The translations under genes were made by a program, and so were the position numbers. This document shows, in pieces, positions 36,043-44,643 of a DNA stretch of 64,000 nt; position 1 is the first letter of the stretch, and every line of letters begins with the position of its first letter. The notes below the pieces were generated by a model, which saw only the letters and a list, made by a program, of their open reading frames with translations, did not search any database and had not been told where the DNA came from. This DNA is from an uncultured Polaribacter sp. GTDB lineage: Bacteria; Bacteroidota; Bacteroidia; Flavobacteriales; Flavobacteriaceae. The DNA is taken from positions 1 to 64,000 of the forward strand of contig CANMHT010000007.1 of the NCBI GenBank assembly GCA_947497755.1, in the 5' to 3' direction.

Positions 36043-36180
36043 ACAATTTGACACCAACTTTAACGTTAAGATTATACAAAAAACTTTAACGAAAGTTTTA
36101 AAAAAGCATTTTATGAATTACATCGTATGGTTTTTTTGCTGTATGTTTGTAATTCTGGCTATTTAAGAATTGTAGACCTA

Positions 36181-36188
36181 TAGATTTG
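36181..36188 (+). promoter_or_regulatory. -7 box of the outer-membrane transporter gene
   Basis: TAGATTTG matches TAnnTTTG. It contains the TTG at 36186 that opens the reading frame, so translation must start downstream, at ATG 36198. Confidence 0.55.
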
Positions 36189-36197
36189 TCCCTAAAA

Positions 36198-37400
36198 ATG
36201 AGTATGTGTAAAAAGATTCTTTTTTTCTTTTTTTTATGTAGCAGTTATCTGTTAAATGCTCAATATACCAACGTTATTAACTCAAATAGACCGGGTTTTT
36301 CTGAAAGTCCGTATAGTGTTGGAATTGGTGTTTATCAATTAGAAACAGGTCTTTTTATGAACTCTTCCAAAATTGTAAGAACATTTACTGTACCTTTTTC
36401 TTTTGGTCAAAATTTAACCTTTAGAACTGCCTTTTTTAAAGAAAAATTGGAGTTTAATACCAATATTACCTTTCAAAGAGATAAAGTAGCTTTTAAAAAT
36501 GTTTTCCAGTCTCATTATTTTACTACTGGATTAAGTGAATTTTCTATCGGAGCAAAATATTTAGTTTACGAACAAGAGTACGAAGACAAATCTAAAGAAA
36601 TTAGAAGCTGGAAAAGACGACATGCTTTTGACTGGAAAAGAACCATTCCTTCTGTTGCAGTTTATGCCGGACTTAATACCAATTTTGTTGGTGACCTATA
36701 CAAACTTAAAGGAATGACTCCTAAAGTTGGTGTCTTATTACAAAATAACTTAAGCAACAAATTTAACATCGTTACCAACATTTTTTACGATTATATTGGA
36801 AGTGATTATGCAGAGTTTTCCTATATTTTAACAAGCACATACACGTTAAATAAAGATTGGTCTACTTTTTTAGAGTATCAAGCAAGCTATAATAAATACC
36901 AAACCAATAATAATTTTGGTGCTGGTGTTGCTTATTTATCTAGTAGACATTTTCAAATCGATGCTTCTACTCGATTAAATTTTAATGGAAAAACTACTGA
37001 ACATTATATGGCCTTAGGTTTTTCTTTTCGTTTAGATAGACATACAGATTCTTATATTGAAGTTGATGAAAACGGAAATAAAATTGAGCCACTAGAACCA
37101 ATATATACCAAAAAGAAAAAATTCTTTGGAAGGTTGATTGATAAGATTACTAGTATTTTCAAAGGCAAAAAGAAAAAAGAAAAGAAAGCCAAAGAAGCAA
37201 CTCCATACAAACGTAAACGACCTACTAGAACTAGAATTAAGTCTACAGTACAAAAAGCTAAAAAGAAAAACGATAAGAAAAAGAAAGGTGGATTCTTTAG
37301 TTTCTTGAAACGTAAAAAGAAAAATGACAAGAAGAAGAAAGACGATTCTAAGAAAAGTGACGATACCAAAAAGAAAGATGATACAAAAAACGACAATTAG
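36198..37400 (+). CDS. Transporter-like outer-membrane beta-barrel protein (phenol MetA-deg family type) with Lys-rich tail
   Basis: About 400 aa from ATG 36198 (MSMCKKILFFFFLC...NAQ signal peptide). The start of the mature protein, INSNRPGFSESPYSVGIGVYQLETG, and regular amphipathic strands to about residue 290 fit the barrel family labelled putative phenol-degradation MetA transporter, often just 'transporter' in flavobacteria. The last ~100 residues are very different: almost only Lys, Asp, Ser, Thr with blocks of KKKK and KKDD. The tail would be periplasmic and strongly charged; its role is unknown. The frame is also open from TTG 36186, but that codon is part of the -7 box. Confidence 0.75.
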   Translation: MSMCKKILFFFFLCSSYLLNAQYTNVINSNRPGFSESPYSVGIGVYQLETGLFMNSSKIVRTFTVPFSFGQNLTFRTAFFKEKLEFNTNITFQRDKVAFKNVFQSHYFTTGLSEFSIGAKYLVYEQEYEDKSKEIRSWKRRHAFDWKRTIPSVAVYAGLNTNFVGDLYKLKGMTPKVGVLLQNNLSNKFNIVTNIFYDYIGSDYAEFSYILTSTYTLNKDWSTFLEYQASYNKYQTNNNFGAGVAYLSSRHFQIDASTRLNFNGKTTEHYMALGFSFRLDRHTDSYIEVDENGNKIEPLEPIYTKKKKFFGRLIDKITSIFKGKKKKEKKAKEATPYKRKRPTRTRIKSTVQKAKKKNDKKKKGGFFSFLKRKKKNDKKKKDDSKKSDDTKKKDDTKNDN

Positions 37401-37427
37401 TTTTGACTGGTTTTGTATCTTTACCTT

Positions 37428-38546
37428 ATGATTACCATTAAAGAAATTTTTTCCAAAAAGGAATTGAAACAATTTGTTACTTTTCCTTTTTCGCTTTATA
37501 AAAACAATAACTATTGGGTTCCTCCAATTATTAAAGACGAGATGGGTGTGTTTGATAAAGACACAAACCCTGTTTTTGAACATGCTAATGCTCGTTTTTT
37601 CTTAGCCTATAAAAACAATAAAATTGTAGGTAGAGTTGTTGCCATTATTAACAGTTATGAGGTCAATCAACAACAAATCAAAAAGATGCGTTTTGGATGG
37701 TTAGATATGATTGATGATATTGAAGTAACACGAATTTTACTAGAAAAAGTAAAAGAAATTGGTTATCAAAATAAGCTTGAATATATAGAAGGACCAATTG
37801 GTTTTAACAACTTAGATAAAACTGGAGTTTTAATTGATGGTTTTGATCATATTGGGACAATGATTACTTGGTACAATCATCCTTATTATAAAGAGCACTT
37901 AGAAAAACTAGGATATAGAAAAGAAAAAGAATACCTAGAAAATAAATTTGAATTTAAAAATGTTAATGCTCCTTATTACCAAAGAGTCAGTAAAATCATA
38001 CAGAAAAGATTAGATGTAAAGCCTTTAAACTTTACCAAAACAAAAGATATACTTCCTTATGTAGATGAAATGTTTGAAGTGTTTAGTGAAACCTATTCTA
38101 AATTATCTTCTTATGTTCCTATTTCTGATGCTCAAATTGCTTTTTTTAAAAAGAAATACATTGGTTTCATCAATCCAGAATATATCAAATTTGTAGTTGA
38201 TAACAATCATAAACTGATTGCATTTGCTATTGTGATGCCTTCTTTTTCTGAGGCTTTACAAAAAGCAAAAGGAAAACTATTCCCTTTTGGTATTTTTCAT
38301 TTGTTAAATGCTAGAAAACATGCTAAAGACGTTACTTTTTATCTTATTGGTGTTCACCCAGAATATCAAAACAAAGGAGTAACCGCTGTTATTTTTGATG
38401 AGTTTACTAAAACATTTTCAGAAAAAGGCATTGTGAATTGTATTAGAACTCCAGAATTAGAAGAGAATGAAGCTATCAATAAGATTTGGAAGAGTTTTAA
38501 ACCTGTGACTCATAAAAGACGTAGAACTTACAGATTAGATATTTAA
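37428..38546 (+). CDS. GNAT-like acetyltransferase superfamily protein
   Basis: 372 aa from ATG 37428 (MITIKEIFSKKELKQFV). Upstream the frame opens at a TTG (37413) within TTTTGTATCTTTAC, which looks like promoter or spacer, so ATG is preferred. A duplicated GNAT-type layout is seen: an N-terminal half with FFLAYKNNKIVGRVVAIINS and a C-terminal half with YLIGVHPEYQNKGVTAVIFDEF, the acetyl-CoA loop motif Q-x-x-G-x-x. Homologues in Bacteroidota are often mislabelled GTP cyclohydrolase; no cyclohydrolase motif is seen. It forms an operon with rsmE (ATG overlaps its stop by one base). Substrate unknown. Confidence 0.78.
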   Translation: MITIKEIFSKKELKQFVTFPFSLYKNNNYWVPPIIKDEMGVFDKDTNPVFEHANARFFLAYKNNKIVGRVVAIINSYEVNQQQIKKMRFGWLDMIDDIEVTRILLEKVKEIGYQNKLEYIEGPIGFNNLDKTGVLIDGFDHIGTMITWYNHPYYKEHLEKLGYRKEKEYLENKFEFKNVNAPYYQRVSKIIQKRLDVKPLNFTKTKDILPYVDEMFEVFSETYSKLSSYVPISDAQIAFFKKKYIGFINPEYIKFVVDNNHKLIAFAIVMPSFSEALQKAKGKLFPFGIFHLLNARKHAKDVTFYLIGVHPEYQNKGVTAVIFDEFTKTFSEKGIVNCIRTPELEENEAINKIWKSFKPVTHKRRRTYRLDI

Positions 38547-39259
38547 TGCAGTTATTTTATAATAAAGATATCAGTGTATCAGATACTCAGTTTACTTTTG
38601 ATAAAACTGAAAGTAGACATATTGTAAAGGTTTTACGTAAGAAAGATGGAGACCTCTTATACATAACTAATGGAAAACATGAATTATTTACAGTAAAAAT
38701 TATATTGGCAAATGATAAAAAATGTTTGGTAGAGATTGTCAATTCTGAAAGTAAAATTAAACCATGGAATTATCATTTGCATGTTGCCGTTGCTCCTACT
38801 AAAAACAATGATCGTTTGGAATGGTTTTTAGAAAAGGCTACCGAAATAGGTATTGATGAAATTACTCCGATCATTTGTGATAATTCTGAGCGAAAAGTTT
38901 TAAAAACTGAGCGATTGGAAAAGATTTTACAATCTGCAATGAAACAATCTTTAAAGTTTGTTCTACCTAAATTAAATTCTCCTATAAAGTTTTCAGAATT
39001 TATTCAAAAAGACTTTAATGCCAATTTATATATTGCTCATTGCGAAGAAAGTAAAAAGCATACACTGGCAAAAAGCATTAAGCCAACTACAGATATTTTG
39101 ATATTAATTGGCCCTGAAGGAGATTTTTCATCTAAAGAAATAGAAAAAGCATTGAGTAAAAATTTTCTCCCAGTTACACTTGGAGAAAGTAGATTACGTA
39201 CAGAAACTGCTGCTATTGTTGCTACTCAAACTGTAGCCTTAATTAATGAATTACATTAA
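38546..39259 (+). CDS. rsmE: 16S rRNA (uracil(1498)-N3)-methyltransferase RsmE
   Basis: 237 aa SPOUT methyltransferase. N-terminal PUA-like part with SRHIVKVLRKKDGD, and the knot motifs LIGPEGDFSSKEIEKA and LGESRLRTETAAIVA near the C-terminus, which bind SAM. It methylates U1498 of 16S rRNA in the 30S subunit. The length is typical. It is coupled to the preceding GNAT-like gene by a TAATG overlap; DUF4159 follows after 45 bp. Confidence 0.95.
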   Translation: MQLFYNKDISVSDTQFTFDKTESRHIVKVLRKKDGDLLYITNGKHELFTVKIILANDKKCLVEIVNSESKIKPWNYHLHVAVAPTKNNDRLEWFLEKATEIGIDEITPIICDNSERKVLKTERLEKILQSAMKQSLKFVLPKLNSPIKFSEFIQKDFNANLYIAHCEESKKHTLAKSIKPTTDILILIGPEGDFSSKEIEKALSKNFLPVTLGESRLRTETAAIVATQTVALINELH

Positions 39260-39304
39260 GCTTTATTTTATTATCTTGCTTCCGATTCAATTCTAATATT
39301 CTTA

Positions 39305-39946
39305 ATGAAGCAATTCCTTTTAATCTTACTTTTTAGCTTTAGTTTTGCTATAAATGCACAAGAAATTGCTGTTTTAAAATACAATGGTGGTGGTGATTGG
39401 TACTCTAACCCTACTGCACTTCCTAATTTGATTGAATTTACTAACAAAAATGTAAAAACTAACATTAAAAAAGTACCCAACACTGTTACTGTTGGTAGTA
39501 CAGATATTTTCAATTACCCTATTGTATTCTTAACCGGACATGGTAATGTGTTTTTTTCTGAAGAAGAAGCAAAAAACTTACGTAACTATTTAATTTCTGG
39601 AGGTTTTTTACATATTTCTGATAACTACGGTTTAGATAAATTTATTCGTAGAGAACTTAAAAAGGTTTTCCCTGAATTAAAATTTCAAGAAATTCCGAAA
39701 AACCATCTCATTTATAGCCAAACTTTCACTTTTAAAAACGGTATTCCAAAGATTCATGAACACAATAAAAAAGCTCCACAAGGTTTTGGTCTTTTTTATG
39801 AAGGAAGATTAATTTGCTTTTATGATTACGAAACAGATTTGAGTGATGGCTGGGAAGATACTATTGTTCACAACAATCCTAAAGAAGTACGAGAAAAAGC
39901 GTTAAAAATGGGATCAAATATTATAGAATATGCCTTTAAACATTAA
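39305..39946 (+). CDS. DUF4159 domain-containing exported protein
   Basis: 213 aa with a signal peptide (1-18, FSFSFAINAQ). The DUF4159 core is visible: KYNGGGDWYSNPTALPNLIEF, PIVFLTGHGNVFFSEEEAKNLRNYLISGGFLHISDNYG, and FYDYETDLSDGWED. The domain has a class I glutamine-amidotransferase-like fold; the function is unknown. Its last 17 bp overlap the BASS transporter gene in another frame, suggesting coupling. Confidence 0.85.
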   Translation: MKQFLLILLFSFSFAINAQEIAVLKYNGGGDWYSNPTALPNLIEFTNKNVKTNIKKVPNTVTVGSTDIFNYPIVFLTGHGNVFFSEEEAKNLRNYLISGGFLHISDNYGLDKFIRRELKKVFPELKFQEIPKNHLIYSQTFTFKNGIPKIHEHNKKAPQGFGLFYEGRLICFYDYETDLSDGWEDTIVHNNPKEVREKALKMGSNIIEYAFKH

Positions 39947-40850
39947 TGAAATTACCAATATAGATGATATAAAAATCAATTTTGATACTAGCGGATTATG
40001 GGTCTTAAATATTGCTATTGGTATTATTATGTTTGGAGTAGCATTGGGAATTTCTATTGATGATTTTAAACGTTTATTTAAAAACCCTAAAATTGTTTTT
40101 GTTGGGGTTTTATCTCAGTTCATTTTGCTTCCTGCTACTACTTTCTTAGCTATACTACTTATTAAACCTCATCCAAGTTTTGCCTTAGGAATGATGATGA
40201 TTGCCGCTTGTCCTGGAGGAAATGTTTCTAATTTCTTTAGTAAAATGGCTGGTGGTAATGCAGCTTTATCGGTTAGTTTAACTGCTTTTGCAACCTTGAT
40301 TTGTATTTTTATGACGCCTTTTAATTTACATTTCTGGGGAAGTTTATATGAGCCTACCAATCTTATTTTAAAAACAGTAGAACTAAATCCTTACGATTTA
40401 TTCAAGTTGGTTTTACTCATTTTAGGGATCCCTTTAATTGCTGGAATGCTCGTAAAACATTATCACTCAGAAATGGCTTTTAAAATTGAAAAGGTATTAA
40501 AGCCATTATCAATGTTGGTATTTATTGCCTTGATATTTATTGCTTTTTCTCAAAACCTAGATATTTTCACTAACTATATTCACCTTGTATTATTTCTAGT
40601 AGTTTTTCATAATATATTTGCTTTTATTTTAGGCTTTTATACCGCTAAAGCCTTTAAACTTGATGACAGAGATACTAAGACAATTTCTATGGAAACAGGA
40701 ATTCAGAATGGTGGTTTAGGACTCTTATTAATTTTTGGCTTTTTTGACGGATTAGGTGGTATGGCTTTATTAGCTGCTTTTTGGGGAATCTGGGATGTGT
40801 TTTCTGGAATGGCATTGGCTACTTATTGGGGAAGAAAGAAGCGTAAATAA
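39930..40850 (+). CDS. Bile acid:sodium symporter (BASS/SBF) family transporter
   Basis: 306 aa, about nine or ten hydrophobic helices after a ~25-aa polar N-terminus. Family motifs: MFGVALGISIDDFKRLFKNPK, MMMIAACPGGNVSNFFSKMAGGNAALSVSLTA (first discontinuous helix) and ETGIQNGGLGLLLI (second). Family members move organic anions with Na+; the substrate is unknown. ATG at 39930 lies inside the DUF4159 gene (17-bp overlap). Confidence 0.88.
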   Translation: MPLNINEITNIDDIKINFDTSGLWVLNIAIGIIMFGVALGISIDDFKRLFKNPKIVFVGVLSQFILLPATTFLAILLIKPHPSFALGMMMIAACPGGNVSNFFSKMAGGNAALSVSLTAFATLICIFMTPFNLHFWGSLYEPTNLILKTVELNPYDLFKLVLLILGIPLIAGMLVKHYHSEMAFKIEKVLKPLSMLVFIALIFIAFSQNLDIFTNYIHLVLFLVVFHNIFAFILGFYTAKAFKLDDRDTKTISMETGIQNGGLGLLLIFGFFDGLGGMALLAAFWGIWDVFSGMALATYWGRKKRK

Positions 40851-40854
40851 ACTC

Positions 40855-40902
40855 ATTAATATTACACTATTAATGTAACAATGTAGTAATGTAATAATTA
40901 AT
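40855..40902. terminator. AT-rich inverted repeat between convergent genes
   Basis: ATTAATATTAC (40855-40865) pairs with GTAATAATTAAT (40891-40902) with one bulged base. It lies right after the BASS gene and 54 bp from the end of the minus-strand cco operon. No GC-rich stem and no T-tract, so only a weak candidate. Confidence 0.3.
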
Positions 40903-40955
40903 CAATAAGCTTTTTTGATTGAATACGAAAATTGCCTTAAAAACTTTTCTTAAGG

Positions 40956-41657
40956 TTAGTGGCACATCTGACCACCATCAACAAAATCGTGAACATGAAT
41001 TGGAGAAACATAAGGAATTCCTAAGCCCATTCCTCGTAAAATAAATAACACTGCAATTAACACTACAGCAACTGGAATAATTTGTTGTATTCTCTTTCTA
41101 ACCAAACCTGTAGTAAAATTTCCTAAGTATACAAAAGCTGTCATTAATGGAATAGTTCCCAATCCAAAAAGCATCATATACAAACTACCATTTAGCGCAT
41201 TTCCGGTAGCAATGGACGCAAAAATGGCCATATATACCAATCCACAGGGTAAAAAACCATTTAAAAAACCAATGGTAAAAAAAGTATCCGTTTTTTTCTT
41301 TTTTAATTCTTTTCCTAACCTATTTTTTACACCAGAGACCAATCTATAAATAGGCTTTGTAATAGATAATTTTGCAACAGTTTTGCTTGGTAATACTACT
41401 GCTAAAATCATTATTACACCAATAATAATTGATAAATATTGTTGAAAACCAAAGAAATAGAATCCTTTCCCTAATAAACCAAAAAGAAGCCCCAAAATTC
41501 CATAAGTAATCAGCCTACCCAGATGATATACAGAAATTTGCAAGACTCTTTTTGTTTGATTAGTTCTATCTACAGGCAGCATAAATGCAATTGGACCGCA
41601 CATTCCAATACAATGGAAGCTTCCTAAAAGTCCAAAAACAATTGCTGTTAGTAACAT
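40956..41657 (-). CDS. TauE/SafE-like (DsbD_2/UreH-type) membrane protein of the cco operon
   Basis: 233 aa, six hydrophobic helices, N-terminal HCIGMCGPIAF and internal FLNGFLPCGLVYMAI: two conserved Cys-containing helices as in DsbD-type and copper-related transporters (sometimes annotated as sulfite exporter TauE/SafE). The C-terminus HVHDFVDGGQMCH carries His/Cys residues that could bind a metal. It starts directly after ccoH, so a role in copper supply or maturation of the cbb3 oxidase is the best inference; sulfite export is not supported. Confidence 0.82.
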   Translation of the reverse strand: MLLTAIVFGLLGSFHCIGMCGPIAFMLPVDRTNQTKRVLQISVYHLGRLITYGILGLLFGLLGKGFYFFGFQQYLSIIIGVIMILAVVLPSKTVAKLSITKPIYRLVSGVKNRLGKELKKKKTDTFFTIGFLNGFLPCGLVYMAIFASIATGNALNGSLYMMLFGLGTIPLMTAFVYLGNFTTGLVRKRIQQIIPVAVVLIAVLFILRGMGLGIPYVSPIHVHDFVDGGQMCH

Positions 41658-42113
41658 TTAATAGAATATTTCTTTTTTAAATAAGTAACTTTGTCCATTA
41701 TATGTCCAATCGACAATAATGTTCCAGCGACCATCCAATAAACGTTTGTCAGGCATGAGCAAATAAGATGAATCTGAAACCGTTATAGGCATTTCAAAAT
41801 CAAGTTGTTTATTAGATGGTCTGTATAGGAACACTTTTCCTTTGATAGAAGATGCATTTAATTCTTTAGGAAAGATTATTTTCAATCCTTTTTTTACACG
41901 TTCTATCTTAATATTTTCTTTTAATTTTTTGGCGTTTTTGGTCGCGTCAATATTTTCCTGATAATTCAATTCTTTTTTATAATAATCACTTGCGACTAGA
42001 TCATGGCTATATTTATTATCTGAACTCATAGTGATAACGAAATACATGATAAACCCTATAAAGCCTACAAAAGCTAATACGATTCCAAATCCCCAATTCA
42101 ATTTAATTTTCAT
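41658..42113 (-). CDS. ccoH: CcoH/FixH family protein
   Basis: 151 aa. One N-terminal membrane helix (about 7-29), DYYKKELNYQENIDATKNAK (the conserved YY-x-x-x-x-x-Y segment of FixH), and a periplasmic beta domain. CcoH is needed for stable assembly of cbb3 oxidase. It lies between ccoG (14 bp) and the TauE-like gene (no gap). Confidence 0.88.
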   Translation of the reverse strand: MKIKLNWGFGIVLAFVGFIGFIMYFVITMSSDNKYSHDLVASDYYKKELNYQENIDATKNAKKLKENIKIERVKKGLKIIFPKELNASSIKGKVFLYRPSNKQLDFEMPITVSDSSYLLMPDKRLLDGRWNIIVDWTYNGQSYLFKKEIFY

Positions 42114-42127
42114 ATCTCTATATTTTA

Positions 42128-43549
42128 TTAACGATAACTTCTTGGTCCTAAGAAATTCGTTTTGGTTGTTTCTATCAATTTATCTCCGCTGTACACACCA
42201 ATTTTAAGTTCAATTTTATCTTTTTTCATCTGAGAACTATGGATTTCTATAAATAAAGTTCCTTCAGCTAAACCTCTACTTGGCACGGTAAAATCTTTAT
42301 GTGTAACCGATTCTATTTTTCCATCATGAGATAGCAATTTATAGCTTACATCTTCTATATCTTCTGATGTTTTATTGATTACTTTAAAGGTATATACATT
42401 ACTAATAATTCCATTATCCTTATGCTGGTACAATTGTCCTGGTAAACGTAAAACAGTTGCCTCTACATCATTTCTCAAGAATAGCATTCCGATTAAGATT
42501 CCAACTAAAATAAATAATACTGCAGAGTACCCTTTCATTCTAGCTGTAAATTTAAATGGCGCTTTCTTCTCTATGTTATCTTCACTGGCGTATCGTATCA
42601 ATCCTGTTGGTAAACCAACTTTTTCCATCATATGATCACACTCATCAATACAAGCGGTACAGTTTACACATTCTAACTGTGTCCCGTTTCTAATATCAAT
42701 TCCTGTAGGACATACATGCACACATTGCATACAATCTATACAATCACCTTTACCTGAAGCTGCTCTATCTTCGTTTTTCTTGAATTTAGCTCTACCTTTT
42801 TCTTTTTCTCCTCTTACAAAATCATAAGCAACATTAATGGTTTTATTATCCAGTAATACTCCTTGCAATCTTCCATAAGGACAAGCAATAATACAAACTT
42901 GCTCTCTAAACCAAGCAAAAATAAAATAGAAAACTCCTGTAAAAATTAATAGGGAGATTAATGTGTTTAGATTATCAAACGGCGATCCTGTAATATATTC
43001 TATCACTGTATCTCCTCCAATTAGATAAGCTAAGAATACATTAGCTATTAAAAAAGAAATGATAAAAAAGATGATCCATTTTAATACTCTTTTTTTTATT
43101 TTATCAGCATTCCAAGGTTGCTTGCTTAATCGAATTTGCTTCCCTCTATCTCCTTCAATCCAATATTCTATTTTTCTGAATACCATTTCTAAAAAAATGG
43201 TTTGCGGACAAATCCATCCACAGAAAATACGCCCAAAAACTACTGTAAAGAGAATGATAAACACCACACCAATAATCATTGAGACTACAAGTAAGTGGAA
43301 ATCTTGTGGCCAAAAAGGAAATCCAAAAATATTGAACTTTCTTTCTAATACATTAAATAGTAAAAACTGATTCCCATTAATTTTTACAAATGGAGAACAT
43401 AAAAGAATCACTAATAAAAAGTAACTCACATAAGTTCTGTAATTGTAAAACTTTCCGCTGGGTCTTTTAGGAAACACCCAAGAACGCTTACCTTCCTTAT
43501 TAACGGTACTAATACTGTCTCTAAATTTTTCGTTGTTGGGTGTTTCCAT
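42128..43549 (-). CDS. ccoG: Cytochrome oxidase accessory protein CcoG (FixG/RdxA), polyferredoxin
   Basis: 473 aa, five or so membrane helices and two 4Fe-4S ferredoxin motifs (CIDCMQCVHVCPTGID and CVNCTACIDECDHMM), plus membrane-face cysteines GRIFCGWICPQTIFLE and CIIACPYGRLQG. The C-terminal part is an Ig-like FixG domain. CcoG is implicated in reducing Cu(II) for CuB insertion into cbb3 oxidase. 32 bp separate it from ccoP. Confidence 0.93.
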   Translation of the reverse strand: METPNNEKFRDSISTVNKEGKRSWVFPKRPSGKFYNYRTYVSYFLLVILLCSPFVKINGNQFLLFNVLERKFNIFGFPFWPQDFHLLVVSMIIGVVFIILFTVVFGRIFCGWICPQTIFLEMVFRKIEYWIEGDRGKQIRLSKQPWNADKIKKRVLKWIIFFIISFLIANVFLAYLIGGDTVIEYITGSPFDNLNTLISLLIFTGVFYFIFAWFREQVCIIACPYGRLQGVLLDNKTINVAYDFVRGEKEKGRAKFKKNEDRAASGKGDCIDCMQCVHVCPTGIDIRNGTQLECVNCTACIDECDHMMEKVGLPTGLIRYASEDNIEKKAPFKFTARMKGYSAVLFILVGILIGMLFLRNDVEATVLRLPGQLYQHKDNGIISNVYTFKVINKTSEDIEDVSYKLLSHDGKIESVTHKDFTVPSRGLAEGTLFIEIHSSQMKKDKIELKIGVYSGDKLIETTKTNFLGPRSYR

Positions 43550-43581
43550 TTTACTATTATAAAATAATTAACTTCTCTTTT

Positions 43582-44454
43582 TTACTCTTCACTTTTCCAC
43601 AAATCCCCTTCTGGTTTCTTAGGATTTGCTGGCGTTGTTCCTTGTAATGATAAGATATAACTTGCTACTTTAGCAATGTCTTTCGGTTTTAAAGTCTTAT
43701 TCCAAGCAACCATTCCTTTTCCATCTCTACCTCCTTCAGAAATAGTTTTGAAAACATTTTTGATTCCTCCTCCTAAAATCCAGTATTCGTCTGTTAAGTT
43801 AGGTCCAATAGAACCACCACCATCAGCTAAGTGACAAGCCACACAGTTTAAATTATAGATGGCTTTACCTCTATTTAAATCCTTTTCGTCTGTTAATAAT
43901 GTAACAGTACTAACATCAACTAAATCTGTAGCTGTTTCTTGGTACTTTTCTAAAGATGCCTTTGCTTCAGCAACAGCAATTTTGTATTCTGTTTCTTGGT
44001 CATTTCCATCTAAAACATGGAATCTAACTAAGTATACAACTGCAAAGATGATTGTAGCATAGAACATATATACCCACCATGGTGGTAAGGAATTGTCTAA
44101 TTCTTTAATACCATCGTAATTATGATCTAGAACAATTTCTTCTTCTTGATCAATTTCTTTCGCATTCGTCCATTTTTGTATCAATTCTTTAGCCCAAACA
44201 TTAAAGTTGTTCTTAGAATCTTCTGGAGCAATTCCATTTTTCTCATCTTCTAATACTTGTACTTTCTTAAGAGCTACAACTAACAACCAAACAAACATGA
44301 TTAATACACCTACAAAAGTCGCTAATACAATTGTTGGCAATGGGTTTTCTAAAACATTGTATGGTTCTTCATAACTAGCCGAAATTTCAGAAAATATAAA
44401 CGGCATAGTAAAAATGAAGAGTACAGCTATGACTGCTATAATATATTTTTTCAT
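43582..44454 (-). CDS. ccoP: cbb3-type cytochrome c oxidase subunit CcoP, single-heme form
   Basis: 290 aa. Two membrane segments (about 4-22 and 38-62), a charged cytosolic loop, a third helix (PPWWVYMFYATIIFAVVYLV, 124-143) that matches the CcoP N-terminal domain, and one cytochrome c domain with CVACH at 204-208. Proteobacterial CcoP has two CxxCH hemes; here only one is visible. Electrons would pass through this heme and the CcoO heme to the CcoN centre. It lies 15 bp after the small CcoQ-like gene. Confidence 0.9.
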   Translation of the reverse strand: MKKYIIAVIAVLFIFTMPFIFSEISASYEEPYNVLENPLPTIVLATFVGVLIMFVWLLVVALKKVQVLEDEKNGIAPEDSKNNFNVWAKELIQKWTNAKEIDQEEEIVLDHNYDGIKELDNSLPPWWVYMFYATIIFAVVYLVRFHVLDGNDQETEYKIAVAEAKASLEKYQETATDLVDVSTVTLLTDEKDLNRGKAIYNLNCVACHLADGGGSIGPNLTDEYWILGGGIKNVFKTISEGGRDGKGMVAWNKTLKPKDIAKVASYILSLQGTTPANPKKPEGDLWKSEE

Positions 44455-44469
44455 TTTAAAGGTATTTTA

Positions 44470-44637
44470 TTAGTTATCTAAAGGTATTTGACTCACTTTA
44501 CTGATGTACTCTTTTTTAGAAGTGAATACCCACCAAAAAAGGATTACGAAAAATGTGAAAAAGATCAGTAATGAAATCATTGGAAATATTTCTATTCCAG
44601 TGATGCTTTCCATATGGTTTTTTACAAACTTTAACAT
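44470..44637 (-). CDS. ccoQ: CcoQ/FixQ-like small subunit
   Basis: 55 aa, one membrane helix (about 20-38, ISLLIFFTFFVILFWWVF) followed by TSKKEYISKVSQ. The size, the aromatic WW at the membrane edge and the position between ccoNO and ccoP match CcoQ, which stabilises CcoP association. ATG at 44635-44637 follows the ccoNO stop by 6 bp, and the stop at 44470 is 15 bp before ccoP. Confidence 0.87.
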   Translation of the reverse strand: MLKFVKNHMESITGIEIFPMISLLIFFTFFVILFWWVFTSKKEYISKVSQIPLDN

Positions 44638-44643
44638 GATTTC

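Noticed and set aside
37052..37583. Long minus-strand frames opposite the Lys-rich tail
   Set aside because: They are Phe/Ser-rich mirror images of the AAA/AAG codons of the transporter tail and have no independent support.
37428..38546. GTP cyclohydrolase
   Set aside because: This label is used for homologues, but the sequence shows acetyltransferase-like motifs and no cyclohydrolase Cys/His metal site.
40956..41657. Sulfite exporter
   Set aside because: The family name TauE/SafE is broad; the position in the cco operon and the Cys-containing helices favour a metal or redox role.
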